From Voacanga thouarsii (taxonomy: Eukaryota; Streptophyta; Magnoliopsida; Gentianales; Apocynaceae), in NCBI GenBank assembly GCA_026120185.1, contig JANUWF010003368.1, positions 3,100,001-3,164,000 on the forward strand: a stretch of 64,000 nt of DNA. Direction: 5' to 3'. The notes below the pieces were generated by a model. The model was not told the origin of the DNA. It searched no databases and saw nothing but the letters and a program-made list of their open reading frames with translations. A program made the translations under genes and the position numbers. Of this stretch, positions 1 to 13,300 are shown in pieces. The first letter of the stretch is position 1; every line of letters begins with the position of its first letter.

Positions 1-118
1 AGTAATTCTTTGAATTATACTTCAGTTAATTTACTATTCTTTGCTTTTAAATTTTTTGAAGTTTTATCTTTGAAAACGTAGGCAAACTCTGGAATCATGG
101 TAAATCATTGTACAAAAT

Positions 119-818
119 AAGGTAAAATATATCAATCACTCTTAAATTTTCATAAATTTTAATTTTAATCTTCGAATTTTAAAATATGTAATTTTAACCC
201 TTAAATTTTTAAAATATTTAAAAAATAACTTTCATCAATTAAAATAATTAAATACCCACAAAAAGTTCATCACATGACTTCCACATAACCTATACTCTCA
301 CAATGTTATACCACCCTTCTAAAAACTTCTATATAAAACAAGAAAAGACAATTACAACTTAAGCATCTCTCACTTCTCTTTTTAAATTTAAAGATATTAA
401 AAAAATTACTGTTCTTTAAGAACTGAATCGATTTTTTTCTTCATTTTTATGTCTTAATTTTGTTTGTTAAATAGCAAAATATATTATTTTTAGTATATGA
501 TTAAATTCGAAGAACAAAAGAATAATCTCAAAATTATTATTTCACATAAAATATTTGAGATTAGATTTTAAAATTATTGTTGATAAATGAAAAAATTCTA
601 AGAAAAAAGAATAAGATTAAAATTGAAGAATAATATTTTAAAAATAAAAAATGAAAGAATAAAAATTAAAATCTGATAATTTTATATTTTACTTGAATTT
701 TTATTGTTAAAAGAGTTATATTTTAAATGTTTTAAAATTTTGAAGACTAAAATCACATATTTTAAAATTTAAAAGTAAAAATAAAAATTTATAAAAATTC
801 AAGAGTTACCCTATAAAA
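119..818. mobile_element. Fold-back transposon with ~100-bp terminal inverted repeats
   Basis: The segment at about 119-235 and the segment at about 715-818 are inverted copies of each other at roughly 80% identity by eye. Both carry the series CTCTTRAATTTT, then TTTTAAAATATGT, then AATTTTAAAA. The 480-bp interior is AT-rich and has no coding potential. This fits a non-autonomous fold-back or Mutator-like element. No convincing target-site duplication was found, so the exact ends and the superfamily are open. Confidence 0.55.
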
Positions 819-1926
819 TATAATTGCACAAGCAAATTGCAGACGTTCTATATCAATTAGACATTGTATATGTTGGTTGTATTGCTAGTCCGTTACAAAT
901 AGACAGCAATTGCTTCAAGTTGCTCAAGATTCAGATGCCATCAACCTTGATCCTATCATTGTATTCTCCTGTGGCAGAAATCCAAGCAATAGATAAGGGC
1001 CATAAGGCACAAATAAATGTTCATTTAGATTCAAAGACTAATCACAAAAACACAAATAAAATAAATTCATAGGTTTCATACCTTGTATAGAACTCATGCG
1101 TAAAAGAAACATAGGATAGACGAATGAGGTGGATTGATTAACAATGCATAGATGAAAAAATAACCCAAAAAAAAAAAAAAAAAAGCATTCACGCCTCTTG
1201 TATCTATAATATTTTTGCCTCGGTGGCTTTCTCTCTCATTTAAAAGTTTGGAACCTTGGGTTACTGATTGGTTGAATGCCTAAAAAAAATTTTCGCTCCT
1301 AACTAATTACAGTTTACATGGACTAAACTGCACATTTCTTTTGAATATATCAATCAACCATATTGGTATATAAATTGTAAGAACTACCACTAGACAAGTG
1401 ACAAGCATCGTTATTTCACTTTAGCAGGTATATTTCGTATCCCATTTAAACACTATCTAAGCATAAATTTATTTATGAGTGCTCTACCCACTTCACAATC
1501 ATACAGATAAATTCTTCAAGTGTAATATGCCATAAATACACCATCAGTAAGGAATATACATTCATTAACAGTACAACTCAATCTAATATTTCGCATTTAT
1601 AAGCACTAAACACGCACCATAGGAAGGACTTATCTTAACTGCTTCAGGGTCAATATTACCCCTATTGATTTGGTATTACCCACCTGCTTCATCAGATCCC
1701 CATACGTTGGGTTACTATTGATAATCAAGTAGCTTCAGTTCCATTACCCTTGATGTTTCAAGAATTAACTTTCTTCTCATTGGTTTAGTCAGCGACCAAA
1801 TTCACTTCTTGACTTTACATAATCAATGGAAATAATTCCATCCCTTAGCATCCGCTTTACGACATCACGACTTAGTCTCATGTATCAATTTTTTACTATT
1901 ATAAGAATAATTATTGGCAATATAAA
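819..1926. other. Intergenic, no gene recognised
   Basis: Short open frames occur, the longest 82 codons at 824-1072, but none resembles a known protein and codon use looks random. A poly-A run lies near 1168. This stretch is downstream of the minus-strand MED15-like gene. Confidence 0.4.
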
Positions 1927-4900
1927 TTACTGCTTGACAATAAAAATCCATAGATACAGAAGGCATTGGTGTCTTGCGTGCCCTGAAAAGGTAAACTGCT
2001 TGAAGGAACTGAGGAAACCAATATAATATAGAATTGTTAGGCCATGATTTATGGCCACTGATGTAGACTAAGTTTAGATACCCTATCAAGCCCTGCCACA
2101 AAATTCAAGAAAATCATTATTTCCCACGAAAACAATTTGATTTTTCCATCTTGATACCTGGATCAGGAGGATTTTTACTAGTATTCGAATTAGCCATGGG
2201 ATTTTGCGACTTCGTCTCCATAGCAAGCATCTTCAGAGATATCTTTCTCACATAATCAGACTGCAATTTATATAAAAGATGTAGAAGACGACAAAATCAA
2301 TCAGAATCAAATCACAAACCCACAGGTTACGACAATTGAATGTAAGGTAAAATAGTTTATAGTATCACTAAAAAAAAATTTACAAATCCTCGTATACAAG
2401 TTTAAGAAACACCCTTTAATTTGGATAAAAATTTGTTGCGGAACTGGACAGAATATACCTGGCTTGTAGCAGCAGTATAAATATTTTCCTCAAATCTTAC
2501 AGCAATTTTATTAAGTTCTTGCAGTCCCTCTTGTCCAGAGAATGGAAGATGTCTCCTTAAAGTGTCCATTCTACACGTACATTTTTTTTTTCCCCGATCA
2601 ACAAGTAGATGTGAAACATTAAAATAGAACTAAAACAATACCAGCAAGTACATCAACAAAAGTCAAGATGGTATGCCAGTTACCTAATTGCAGACAACAA
2701 TACATGGTCAAAATCTGGTTTAGGTCTCAGAAGGTTACAATTATAAACCAAGAAAAAGACAAATAAAGACAAATAAAGAAAAATCAACTCATAGGAGAAA
2801 GGATTTGCTACCAAGAAAAAAGAAAAGAAGGAGAAGAGAAATAGAATTACATATGAAAATAAAAAGAGAAATCAGATCTGTCTGGTTGTTTCTTGATCTT
2901 CTCTTCTCAATATACATATTGAAAACCCTATTCTACAAACTATTTCCTTGTCCAGAAAATTCTTTTGGAGAGATGTTAAGGAAAAAAGATCTGATCAACC
3001 ATCATAATCCAATCTCATCCATTTAACATCAATTACAAACAGAAAAACCCAGAAAAAACCAACAGGATTTGAAGAAGGGAGGAACAAGAAGAGTCAAGGA
3101 CGGGTTTGAAGCAGAGAGGCTAAGAAAGATAGACTAGCAGCTTGAAGAGTGCGGAGGCCAATGGTTGACTGGCATGCAATGGCCAGAGGGGGAGGGGTTA
3201 CAGAAGGCAGAGAGAGAGAGAGAGAGAGAGGAGATTGGGACGAGGCTGGGAAAGCATATCGGTGGGAAGGGGAGAAAGAGAGTAAAGTGAGAACAAAACA
3301 AGGGAAAATAGGTCCTACTAGATGTGTGTTTTTAGTTTTGGGCTCTAAAAGAAAAACAATCTTTTCTTCGCTCAAAGGTATTTTGGCTCAGAAATAGATC
3401 TTAAACTGTAGATACACGTATCTAAGTAAGGTAAATTAAAAAATAAAAAAAAAAAGACTGCCATATATGCTTTTCTTCTGGTCCGTATTGGTAACATCAA
3501 TTCTCCTCAGTCGGTCAAAAACTCTATACTTTGAAATACTGAATTGATTCAAAAGCACAAGGGTTGCACCATTTAAAGCCCAGATTAGGTAACCTTTTGA
3601 ATTAGAATAACTCCTCGAAAGGCATAATGAGAGTAGCTGTCAAATCCCTCTTCCTGGAAACCATTAAGGAATAAGAAGAGTGAAGATTTCATTATATTCT
3701 GATTTCCAGAAAGTAAATATTAAGGAGCTAGATCATATCCTAAACTAACAACACAACAAAACAAAACATGGTAGTCTTAGTCCTGACCAGGAAACTAAAA
3801 AAATAATAATATGTATGAGAGTAGAACTAAACACAAAGCCTATAGGTTTTTTTTCCCCCTTCCCTCTACATCACTAATAAATGATCAAGCTATATGAGCA
3901 CCTTTGCTTCATTCAGCTGATATTCCCTTTTGAACACAAATTTGATTTATGGTATTAAAACATCCAATCTTTTTGCCACATGTTATAACACTTCTTAGCC
4001 AATGCTGGTCTTCTTGGCTACTCCAAAACAATTTTAGTCTATTTTATCTAATGCCATCTTCAAAAATAGTAACTTATAGCTTTATAAATACCATCTTCAA
4101 TTAATAGATAATTTTATTTCATTGCCACATACCTTCTCAGGATTTTTGATGAAATCATAAACCAACTAAACAAAACCTAAACTACTCTACAGAATCAAAA
4201 TAAATCCTAAAGAACTTTAATTTAATGAAACGCGAACAGAGGCTGCAGACTGGATCACCAGTACATGAAAAATAATTTGATGATCTAATGGCGAAGAAGC
4301 TACATGGTTTTATATTTCTAGGGGAGAAGTTTACACTAGGACCCTAGGAAAAGATAAGATTTACTTCAAATGAGGCTAAGAGCTAAAGCCATATGACCCT
4401 CAACCATGAACGCATAATCCATATACCAGAAAATCTAGAAAATCGCAAAGTATCACAATATTTGAATAATTTCTATCAAAGAGAGAATTTTAAGCCAGGA
4501 AACACAAAATACAGGAATAGGCAATTAATCGGGTTAAAATCGTCTGGAGAAATCCTTTTCCTTCCCTCCAACACTTTACCCAGCTCTTCCCGTGTACCGT
4601 GACTGATCAATCATTATAACCTAAAGCCTCTCACAATCAGTACTGCTGTTGTATATCCCATCATGAAGCTCATATTTCCTCATCTCACTTCCCTAGTGAT
4701 TTCTATCCTTTTCTGAATCTTACTGACCAAGACAACCAAAGGTCAGCTACCTGGCAACACCAAAGGAAAACCCTGAAGAATGCTTTGTACCACCATGTGT
4801 TTACATCGCCACATTAAACAGAGTGCCTATAATGAAGCAGATACATCCATCAAAAGATCCACATTGTGAAGCTCTTCACCTCTCTCTTCAACATGAACTA

Positions 4901-5458
4901 GCCAGATCAATTCTACTTTCTCCAAGGCAAAGACCCACAATATGACACATTTGACAACTAATCTGCATTCCCATTTCCTAATTGCTGAAATGCTTTATCC
5001 TCTGTTGTATAATCAGTTTAAGTAACATTAAATAACATCAATAACAGCAACAATATTATCACTCTTAGTGGCAGGCACCATTTCATGGTAACGAAGAAAT
5101 GGAAATGATAATTTCCCTCTAGCACTAAGAGACTTCAAATAGAGCAATCAGATTACCATGGCTTTGCACATTCACAATTTTATTTTATTATAAAAACAAT
5201 GTACATATGCCAAAGTTCTACATGTGAAATAGATATTCAGAAAAGAAGAATCTTGTGTAATTGATAAAGGAAGAAAAATTACATCTTGTTCACAATCCTC
5301 TGACGAGAATCGGCTTGAAGCTGGGTCCTCCAATCAACATTGTCCATAACAGTGGCGGCCACCGCATTGGCAGCATTGGGCATAGCCGAGGCTTCGCCAG
5401 CACTCTCTTGGCTCTTAGCCATCTGTCCCTGAGCTACTCTCCCACTGCTGTTATCCAT
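1927..5458 (-). CDS. MED15-like KIX-domain protein (short form), split gene
   Basis: Coding exons on the minus strand are 5458-5283, 2570-2459 and 2260 onward. The ATG at 5458 opens MDNSSGRVAQGQ. Exon 1 ends at IVNK(M/I) with donor GT at 5282, and exon 2 continues MDTLRRHLPFSGQEGLQEL after an AG acceptor. Exon 3 gives SDYVRKISLKMLAMETKSQN. Together these form the KIX domain of plant Mediator subunit 15, a three-helix fold that binds transcription activators. All three junctions keep phase. The protein then stops almost at once. If exon 3 is read through, the stop is at 2117 (143 residues). If the donor at 2157 is used, a 56-nt exon at 1982-1927 gives another tail ending IFIVKQ (about 148 residues). 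Full MED15 exceeds 1,000 residues with a long Gln-rich part, which is absent here. Short KIX-only paralogs exist in plants, so it may be functional. No stop or frameshift interrupts the domain. Confidence 0.8.
2930..3390 (-). promoter_or_regulatory. 5'-UTR-like, CT-rich segment inside intron 1 (possible internal promoter)
   Basis: Read on the minus strand, this part of the intron has a (CT)n run at about 3232-3209, then a C/T-rich leader rich in TTCTTGTTCC and CTTCTTC. It is GC-richer than the flanking intron, as plant 5' UTRs often are. Transcripts starting here could splice into exon 2, whose first AUG (MDTLRRHLP) is in frame with the rest of the KIX domain. It could equally be a captured leader from another gene. 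Confidence 0.3.
3391..5282 (-). other. Remainder of intron 1 of the MED15-like gene
   Basis: It is AT-rich and has no recognisable coding segment on either strand. The overlapping small frames (for example 4393-4602) have no family signature. Confidence 0.45.
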
Positions 5459-6975
5459 TCCCAAATAATTGAACAACACAACTTTGTATCTAATCCAACA
5501 TTGAAGAATGATCCAATCAGAAAACAACCAAAAAGGTTTCAATGAAGAAAAGAAGACCTCTTGCAGATAGATTACTACTATTTATCTGACAATGGGAGAA
5601 GAGGAGAGCTGAGTTTCTATATTATCGACACACAGAGATAGTGCTGCTAACTTTGTCGGTGCTTGAAAAGTGTATTTGATACTACTTAATGGCACCTCCA
5701 CACCTTCCTGCCCATTTAATGACCATTAGGTCTTATTTGAATGTCTGATTTTATATCAGAAGTGTAATGCAAATGAAACAGTGTTACATTATTCTCAGAT
5801 TACACAAAAGCTGAATAGCCATGGTACCTTTTTTTTTTTTTTTTTTTGCCCTTCTTCCAATCCAGTTGAGGAGCTCCAAAATCATAACAGTATAATGCAA
5901 CATAAAAGTTGGTATATATAACTCTTCAGTTACTTGTCAGTTATAACATCTATAGAAAACACTTCCACAACTTAGTATGATAATACAACACAAGAAAAAA
6001 GCTTCATAGAAAAAGAAGAAGATTCAAAAGATATGTTCACAACATTACACATACCCAGAATGAGAAATATGTTGTTCATTAGAAGAAGCTTTTCACAATA
6101 GCATAACCAGGTTCTGTTCAAGCAACCCATAAATAACAAAACTTAGGCAGACAAACTTTCACTTTAATGAAAGAGAAAAGTTTCCCCTAGACTTTCCTTT
6201 GCTGTAAATATTGAATTTCCCTCGAGTTTTTAGTTTCACTGCCAACACAAGATTCCAAAGAAGTCTATCCACCATAATTCAAGCATAATAAATCATTCCT
6301 TTTTTCCCTTTTAAACCTAGCCAAAAGCCTCACATTAAGTTCTCAGTAGGAGAAAAACCCAGAAAACATGCGGTAAAAAAATAAAGAAAATCTCTAATCC
6401 ACAAAAAAGCACATGCATAAAGCTATACCTGTAATATCAAGACAAAAATACGTGACAATGCATAACCTCTGAGAGAATCATTTGGAAGCATGGCAATGCT
6501 CTTTTTTTGCTTTCCTGCTTACTGTAATATCAATTTGTAACCCGGAAGCAACATACACCAAAATAGAGAAGAACAAAGAACTATTTTTTTAACCTAGACG
6601 ATAGAATCACAATATACTAAATAGAGAGACACTTAAGTTGACCTGTATCAATTTCTCACCATAAAAAATACACAAACGCGCGCACAAAACATAGGAAGCC
6701 ATCGAACTAAAGCATTCAGTTCCTTAGCAGCCCAATCATGGTTGAATTTTTCTATTCCTCCGTAAACGAAGCAAAAAATTTTTAAAATATATATATCAAA
6801 GCCAAATATAAAGGAATCAGAAGAACAGACCAAAATCGCCCAAAAGGAAAAAAAAAAAAAAGACCTAAACAGATTAACTTCAAGGGTAGAAAAATAATTT
6901 CAGTAATTCTAAGAATGATTCTATGTCAAAATTCAGCACAGACCAGAGTGATTCCAGAATCGCACTTAAAATTAC
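5459..6975 (-). other. Leader region and leader intron of the MED15-like gene
   Basis: This lies between the ATG and the putative first leader exon. It contains a poly-T tract at about 5828-5847 and no recognisable protein. A leader acceptor probably lies within 100 bases upstream of the ATG, but several AG sites are possible. Confidence 0.35.
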
Positions 6976-7130
6976 CTTCAAAATTGAAGCCGAGAAAGCT
7001 TCTTCCCTACGATTTTTCCAAATGAGGAGAACAAAGCAGACGGAGGTATATGCTCGCTTTTCGGTTGGATCATGCAAGATGGAGGAGTTCGGAGAGAATT
7101 CACGAAGTGAAAACATATTCAAAGTTCGGG
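6976..7130 (-). other. Probable 5'-UTR exon of the MED15-like gene
   Basis: On the minus strand this CT- and GAAG-rich segment ends at a good donor, GAAG followed by GTAATTTT at 6975. It lies just downstream of a TATA-like box. It would be joined by a roughly 1.4-kb leader intron to a second leader segment before the ATG at 5458. Leader introns are common in plant housekeeping genes. The assignment is inferred from position and splice signal only. Confidence 0.45.
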
Positions 7131-7146
7131 ACTCCAGAGTCCAGTG

Positions 7147-7157
7147 TTATATACACA
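7147..7157 (-). promoter_or_regulatory. TATA box-like element upstream of MED15-like gene
   Basis: The minus strand reads GTATATAACACTGG here, about 25-35 bases before the putative leader exon. It is the best TATA motif in the region between the gene and the neighbouring repeats. Confidence 0.4.
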
Positions 7158-7194
7158 TGTTCAGAAAAATCAAAATCCGAACGACCGACACAAT

Positions 7195-7320
7195 CCAATC
7201 CAATCCAAAATTTGATTTTCTAGTTGGTTTGATTTAGGTTGGGTTAAAAAAATTAGTAATGAATAATTTAATTCAAACTTTTTAAATTATAGAACTCAAC
7301 CCGAATCAATATATATTAAT
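7195..7320. repeat. Partial MITE-like palindromic sequence
   Basis: CAATCCAATCC repeats are followed by GGTTGGGTTAAAAAA and, about 60 bases on, by CTCAACCCGAAT, forming a loose inverted repeat. The same AACCCAACC-type words recur at 8860-9003, suggesting one repeat family. Confidence 0.3.
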
Positions 7321-7727
7321 TAAATTTATTTTAATTTTAAAAAATATATTAAAATATTAAGAAATAAAAAACAAAAAAAATAAAATCAGACAAATCTTAA
7401 AATCTAAATACCCTTTTAAATAAAATCACTTTAATGTCACAAGCCTCTTTTTCGTTCGGTCGTTTCTGTTATTCTTCTGTTGCTGCGCTGCTGATATCTC
7501 TAAGTCCAACTTCTTCTTGCTCTGTTGCGGTGTTACCTATATAAAGAAACTCTCCATCAAAATTAATTCAAGTCAATTTCTAAAGCTCATCAATCCTTAT
7601 TTTCTATTCCTCGTATATATAGGAGAAATGTGTAATTATATAAGTCATCATTTTTGTCCAAAAAATATGTTTGACTTGTATTTTTTGTACTCTTTATATA
7701 GAAATTGAGTTTTCAGTGACTATTAAT

Positions 7728-7912
7728 TCAAGATGCCAAAAGTGACGTCTCAAAATTTTTCTTGACGGAGAGTATCAACAATGTTAGCAAAGTAAGAAAA
7801 GGCCTTAAGATCACAATAACAATAGCTATTTCAAATAATATTGAGGTTGAAGTTGACAAGTCACTGGGTCTGACTTTGAGCCAAAAGGTAGGAGGTAGTG
7901 TTGTCATTACGG
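7728..7912 (+). pseudogene. Coding-like remnant, family not recognised
   Basis: The frame gives SKFFLTESINNVSK and then VRKGLKITITIAISNN and SQKVGGSVVITV, followed by a plausible donor GTGAGT at 7913. The amino-acid composition looks protein-like rather than random. A possible further exon lies at about 8547-8597 (TLHALKQLRHLEK, then stop). The upstream start is not clear and there is an in-frame stop near 7763. I do not recognise the family. Confidence 0.25.
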
Positions 7913-8857
7913 TGAGTTTCTTAATGTCTATCTTGATAATTTGATCAAGCATTACATTTTTTATTTTGGTGGTAATTAGTTAAAAAAAAATCGCTAATCA
8001 GGCTGTAAATGGTGGTGGGAAAGTTAGAAAGTTGAACTCAAAAGCAACTTCTCTAAAAGCAAGTTTAATTTCATTGAAACATCTTCTCGACAATTTTTTC
8101 TTAATTTAGTGGGAAAGTTAGAACAAATGAAATTGCACATTCTCTTATTTTTTGTCTTTTGAAGAATGATCTATTGTTATACTATAAGGTTTAGTTCACT
8201 TGTTTAACTTCTTTAATCTGGTAAAAAAAGTTTGAGTATGGAAGGTATTGTCCAATGGTATAATTGAATCCTTATATTTGAACTTCTTTTCGACTGTCAG
8301 ACAAATTGACCAAATTGTTTTTATAATATTTTGTAGTATTGTTAAGTCTAGGATTTTTACAACTAAAAATGAATTAGTATCAGCTGGATGATGGTATTTT
8401 TGTTGGTATTATTTAATATTATTTTTTGTTTGTTTATAAGCTTTTACAAAGAGCTCCATTTGGTTACAGATAATAAATAAAGTATTGAGACTAATTTGAA
8501 TCATTCTTTTTTAACTGCAATACTTGACTATATTTATTTATTGTAGAATTTTCAAACTCTTCATGCATTGAAGCAGCTGAGGCATTTGGAGAAATAACTC
8601 CAATTGTTGGTGATTGAAATTTACTTTCCATATCCAGGCTAATCATAATAGCAGTCCAAGCAAATGCCACAAGGAATTTTCAATATTCATCATTTTTTAC
8701 TACCTTTGCTAATAGACTAATTTGTTACTGTGTGGCCAGGCGCTTATATGCTTGATGCTTTGCATATCACTTTTTGCTAGTTTGTCTCAAATACACATCT
8801 TATTTATAAAATTAGAAGTATGTTTTGAGTATGAGGTTAAAACCTTACTTGGTAAAT

Positions 8858-9003
8858 TATGTATAAACCAATCAAACCAAACCGAACTAATCCAAACCAA
8901 ACACAATTCAAACTAACGATTTGAAATTTTTGTTTAAAATTTTCAAACAAAAATATTTGGGTTGGGTTAAAAAATAGAAAAAATTGAACCAACCCAACCC
9001 ATG
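8858..9003. repeat. MITE-like palindrome
   Basis: An internal hairpin (ATTTTTGTTTAAAA paired with TTTTCAAACAAAAAT) is flanked by AACCAAACCGAAC on the left and AACCAACCCAACCC on the right. There is no coding content. Confidence 0.4.
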
Positions 9004-10312
9004 AACAACCATAATACACATGTAGTATATTAGAACTTAATTGAAGGATTAGTTACAAGAACCCCAAAACTTTAAGTTGTATTTCACTTTGACCCATGAA
9101 TCTCTTTTTATCATTTTTGCCCTACGAGTCTTAATTTTTCTCTCTTTCACCCCTTGAAAATTTCATTGAGATAGGCAAAAAATCAGATTGGACGAGTTGG
9201 AGTATGATATATGCTAAATTTCATATATTTTTAGGATGATTTTAAGTTCTTTTTACTCGTTTTTCTAAGTTTCTTACATGATTCAATGCTCAAATATATT
9301 CATATTTTGATTTTAGAGCTTATTTGAACAAATGGAAAGCCTAGAAATATTTTTGCATGAGTTTGGACGGATAAATATGTTAAAGATTATGTTTCAGCAT
9401 TCTAGAAGGCACATAGCTAAATATATGTGACTATGTTTGAATAGGGGATGAATAGAATAGAATGTAGTAGAATAGATCACATAAAAAGAACTTTCAAAGA
9501 GTGACACAATTGTGTCTTAGGCCATATCACCACCTCTTTGCTTTCCAAAATCATAGTAGAATAGAGCAAAGAAAACCAACTTCCAGAGAGCAACACAACC
9601 TTGTCTTAGGCCATATTCGCCACCACCTTTATGCTTTCAATAAACAACTCATTTCAATTCAATGAATTCACCGACAAAGGCGTGCTTAAGGTCATGTCCA
9701 ACCTACAATTGATTTTTGAAACTCTAAATTTCATCTATATAAAGAGGAATTTAAGGAGTCGTCAATGATACATCAATCATATAACTTTCTAGAAGATAAA
9801 TTCATCAATCCGTCAACATACTTGAAGATCAAAAAAATTTCATGACAATGAGTTCTTTGTCTCTAAGTTTTGCTTCTTTGATTTTGTTTTCCAATTTCAT
9901 AATATGTTCTAAATCCTTTTACGATATAGATAGGATGAACCCTAGATTTTATGTGTTAAGTATATTCTTTTAATTTATTGAGATATTCATGTTTTTTGGA
10001 ATTAATCATGATTTATATTGTTGGATTGGATCCTTATTGGCCACTTGATTTAATTCTTTGATTTCATATATGGTGTTGAAAAATTGATTATATGAATAAA
10101 TCACTCATAAATAATAAGAGTTACATGTAATCCTAGATATAGAATGACATAAATCTTTTGGGTTAGGGCTAAACCTATCTAAGAGAATTCATAAATTTAT
10201 TAGCATTCTTCAAGGTTTTGATTAAAAAAGGATTTTAATCAATCAACCTAAAGGTAGAAATTATATAACTCGGGAGAGAACATAACTTAGGAATTCCTCT
10301 AGTCTAAGATAT
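9004..10312. other. Repeat-derived intergenic DNA
   Basis: No gene was recognised. Two similar clauses about 100 bases apart (CTTAGGCCATATCACCACC near 9518 and CTTAGGCCATATTCGCCACC near 9606) show a local tandem duplication. Overall texture resembles decayed LTR-retrotransposon sequence. Confidence 0.35.
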
Positions 10313-13300
10313 TGTGATAGGAATCAGCCCGAGCATGAAGGACCATCCAAAGAAGAGGAAAGGAAGGCTAAGATACAACTTATGGTTCCTTGGGACAAAC
10401 TAAGATTCAAGAGGTTTCAAGGAGACTTTCAAGTTTATAAAGCTTACAAGCTAAGAGGCAAGAAGTTTGTGAAGAAATGGGTGGTGAAAGGAGGTCCAAA
10501 AGGAACCTAAAATGACAAACAAATCATGTGGAAGTCAAGAGAACCCAAGGAAAGGCATTGGAGATCATTAGAGATAAGTTTGGAGGAGAGACAACACAGG
10601 ATGCATGGCTTGATGCACGACCATACACTAAGTTGTGCCAAAAAAAGCCACATTCACACTTTCAGAAGATGTGCACATCTTCATACGTGGCTATGCATAA
10701 AGCTGTGCAAGAGATAGGAATTTGTTGGAAATGGCCTTGCATCTCCATGCATGTTGCGAGTTGGAATGGCCTTTGTTTATTTCATTTCCAATTGATCTTG
10801 CTTTGATGTATTTTCATTTCCCACGTTTGGTATTCAGTTTTAGGGCCTCAAAATTTATTTATGGCCCACTTAATAGGTAAGGTTTTCTTGCTAATTAGCT
10901 TAGGGTATGTTTGTAGATAAAGATTCTTATAACACTTCTTGTAGAACAATTAACTGTTGGAATATATGTCATCTAGACTAATTTTATCTGATGTAATTAT
11001 CGAATTTATTAATAAAAGAATTTATTCTCAAAATTTGTTTGTGAATTTACATTTTATTTGTGCACGATTTTCGTTTGGAAATGACTCATTGTGTTTAAGT
11101 AAGTGATCCATGTGAATGGTGGTCTTTCACAATAAGGTATGGATCACGGGTTACTTAATACATAAATATTTGTTTTTAACTGATTGATGAGAATGAGAAT
11201 TTCATCATATTTAGGTTATTATGTTATGAATTCCAAATGGGGAATGGCTTATCTTTAGCCAGTGAGTAGTCCACTCACTTCATAACATGAGCGTATTTCA
11301 AATACGTAGAACATGACCTGTAATAGTAGTTTCTAAAAGTACTATTTAAAAGAAACTCAGACTATTACTGCTACAGTGTGGACTAATACTCTACCGCATG
11401 AGTATGAGTTAGTGGTTTGACGAAACTAGAAGCATATACTTTGATATATTGTAAGTTAAGGTTCTTTCGTAAAGTCGATATACTTGTATGTTGGGTATAT
11501 GTGATTAATTAGTTAAGACAGACTTATACAAGATAGCTTCTGCGCTATATCGCCAATTATGACTGTTCAAATGATCTAATTAACCAGGGTCTTGGAGAAC
11601 ATTATTTGGATGTTTACTTTAGAGTAGTTCCCTTAGAAAGTGAAAACATTCCAGGAGTCATGAATTATTGGATTAGAGGTCTAAGGATGGTAGATGTCTA
11701 TTAGAGAGGTGTTAGTACACTTTCATCTCTAAATGCACGGCGATACGTAAAGGGATATTTTAGTTATTACACCTATAGGTCGAAAACTTTGCTAACTCAA
11801 CATTATCCTTGGGGTCAATATTTCCTTATGGTGATATTAGAAAATATTTAAAATGTAAAATATAACTATTTATATATTAGGGGTATTTTGATCATTTTAG
11901 CAGCTAAGGCGATGTGTCTTTTTAGTCCCCCAGAATGACCCTTAAATCTTGGGCGATGTGTCTTTTTAGTCCCCCAGAATGACCCTTAAATCTTGACAGA
12001 TTTGGGTTAAGGAATTAGTCTTGATAATTATGGGTTTTATTTTATTTTATTAGTCTAATTTATTATTGGACTATAATAAAATAAAAGACCCAAGAGAGAG
12101 TATTTATTTTATCTAGTTTAATTGATTAATTAATTATTCAGGGCTTAATGCCCAAATTGAATAATTAAAAAATTAATCTGGATATAAACTAGATAAAATG
12201 TATGAAATTTTATATTAGTCTATTTGGATTTGTTAATTATTTACTGGACTGTTTAATAAAGCTCAAAAAATAAAATTGAGATTTATTATTTATGGGTGTT
12301 CAAGCCCAAGAATAAATAATTTTATCTAGTTCAAATGAATAAGACCAATGATAAAAGAAAATTAAAAAATTAATTAATTAAAAAACAACATGGGATGGAT
12401 CCCATGTTGTTTCGCGTGAAGGATAACAGAAAGTATGGATGCTTTCTATTTTCATGTGTATAGATTCTCTCTCAGGGAATTTGATGAAAAGAATGGAAAA
12501 TGAATTGATAGCCATAGCTTTGGACTAAGCACTTCTGGGTTCATCGTTGACAAAGAAAAAAAAAAAAACACAGTCACTCTTCGTTGTTCATTTTTCCACA
12601 AAGAACAAACCCATTTCACCAAATGAAACCCACATCTTTGAACTTTCACCGGCAATGCTACGGGCACCATTTCGGAAGATCAAAGGTTTCGCGTGAATGA
12701 GACGCAGTCGACGTTTACAAGGACGTAATCTAATAGCTTCATCTATCCTTCTACAGATATTTACATCAATGCGAAAAGGGCCATTCAATCAAAGAGGTAA
12801 ATTTTTTGTTTTGTTAACATGCTTTCGATTTGATAATTTTTGCCATTTTAAGCCTTCATTGACATATATCAAAGATCAACTGTGAGAGTTTTGAACTCTT
12901 GAGTGTGTGATCTCCCATTATTCTTTTTACAATTCATTATCAAGTAAAGGGATTAGACCCACCTTGTTTAGAGTCATTAAAATCCAAGGGTTAATCTATC
13001 TAGTCTCTGTAATTTGGATTCTAAGTTCCTTTGTTGTCCTAGGACTGTTGTTAGGATTTATAGCTAGAAGCCTACTTTTCTCTATCCTAATAATTCTATT
13101 CCCCCTTGCTAGGTTTAGGGTTCTTAAGTGTTAAAGTAATATATCAATCTCTACTAAAATTAGGATCCTATTTGCTAAGTTCCTCTAGGGTTCTTTTTTT
13201 GTGGAAGGAGGAAGAGAATTGGGTGACCAATTCTATTATTCTTGTTCTCTATTTTAAGCCACAATTTTGAGCTATAATTTGAGTTTCTTTTTAGCCTTGA

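Noticed and set aside
3094..3397. Overlapping frames of 82 and 93 codons rich in Arg/Glu or Ser/Leu
   Set aside because: They arise from a GA/CT tract in leader-like intron DNA. No family signature is present.
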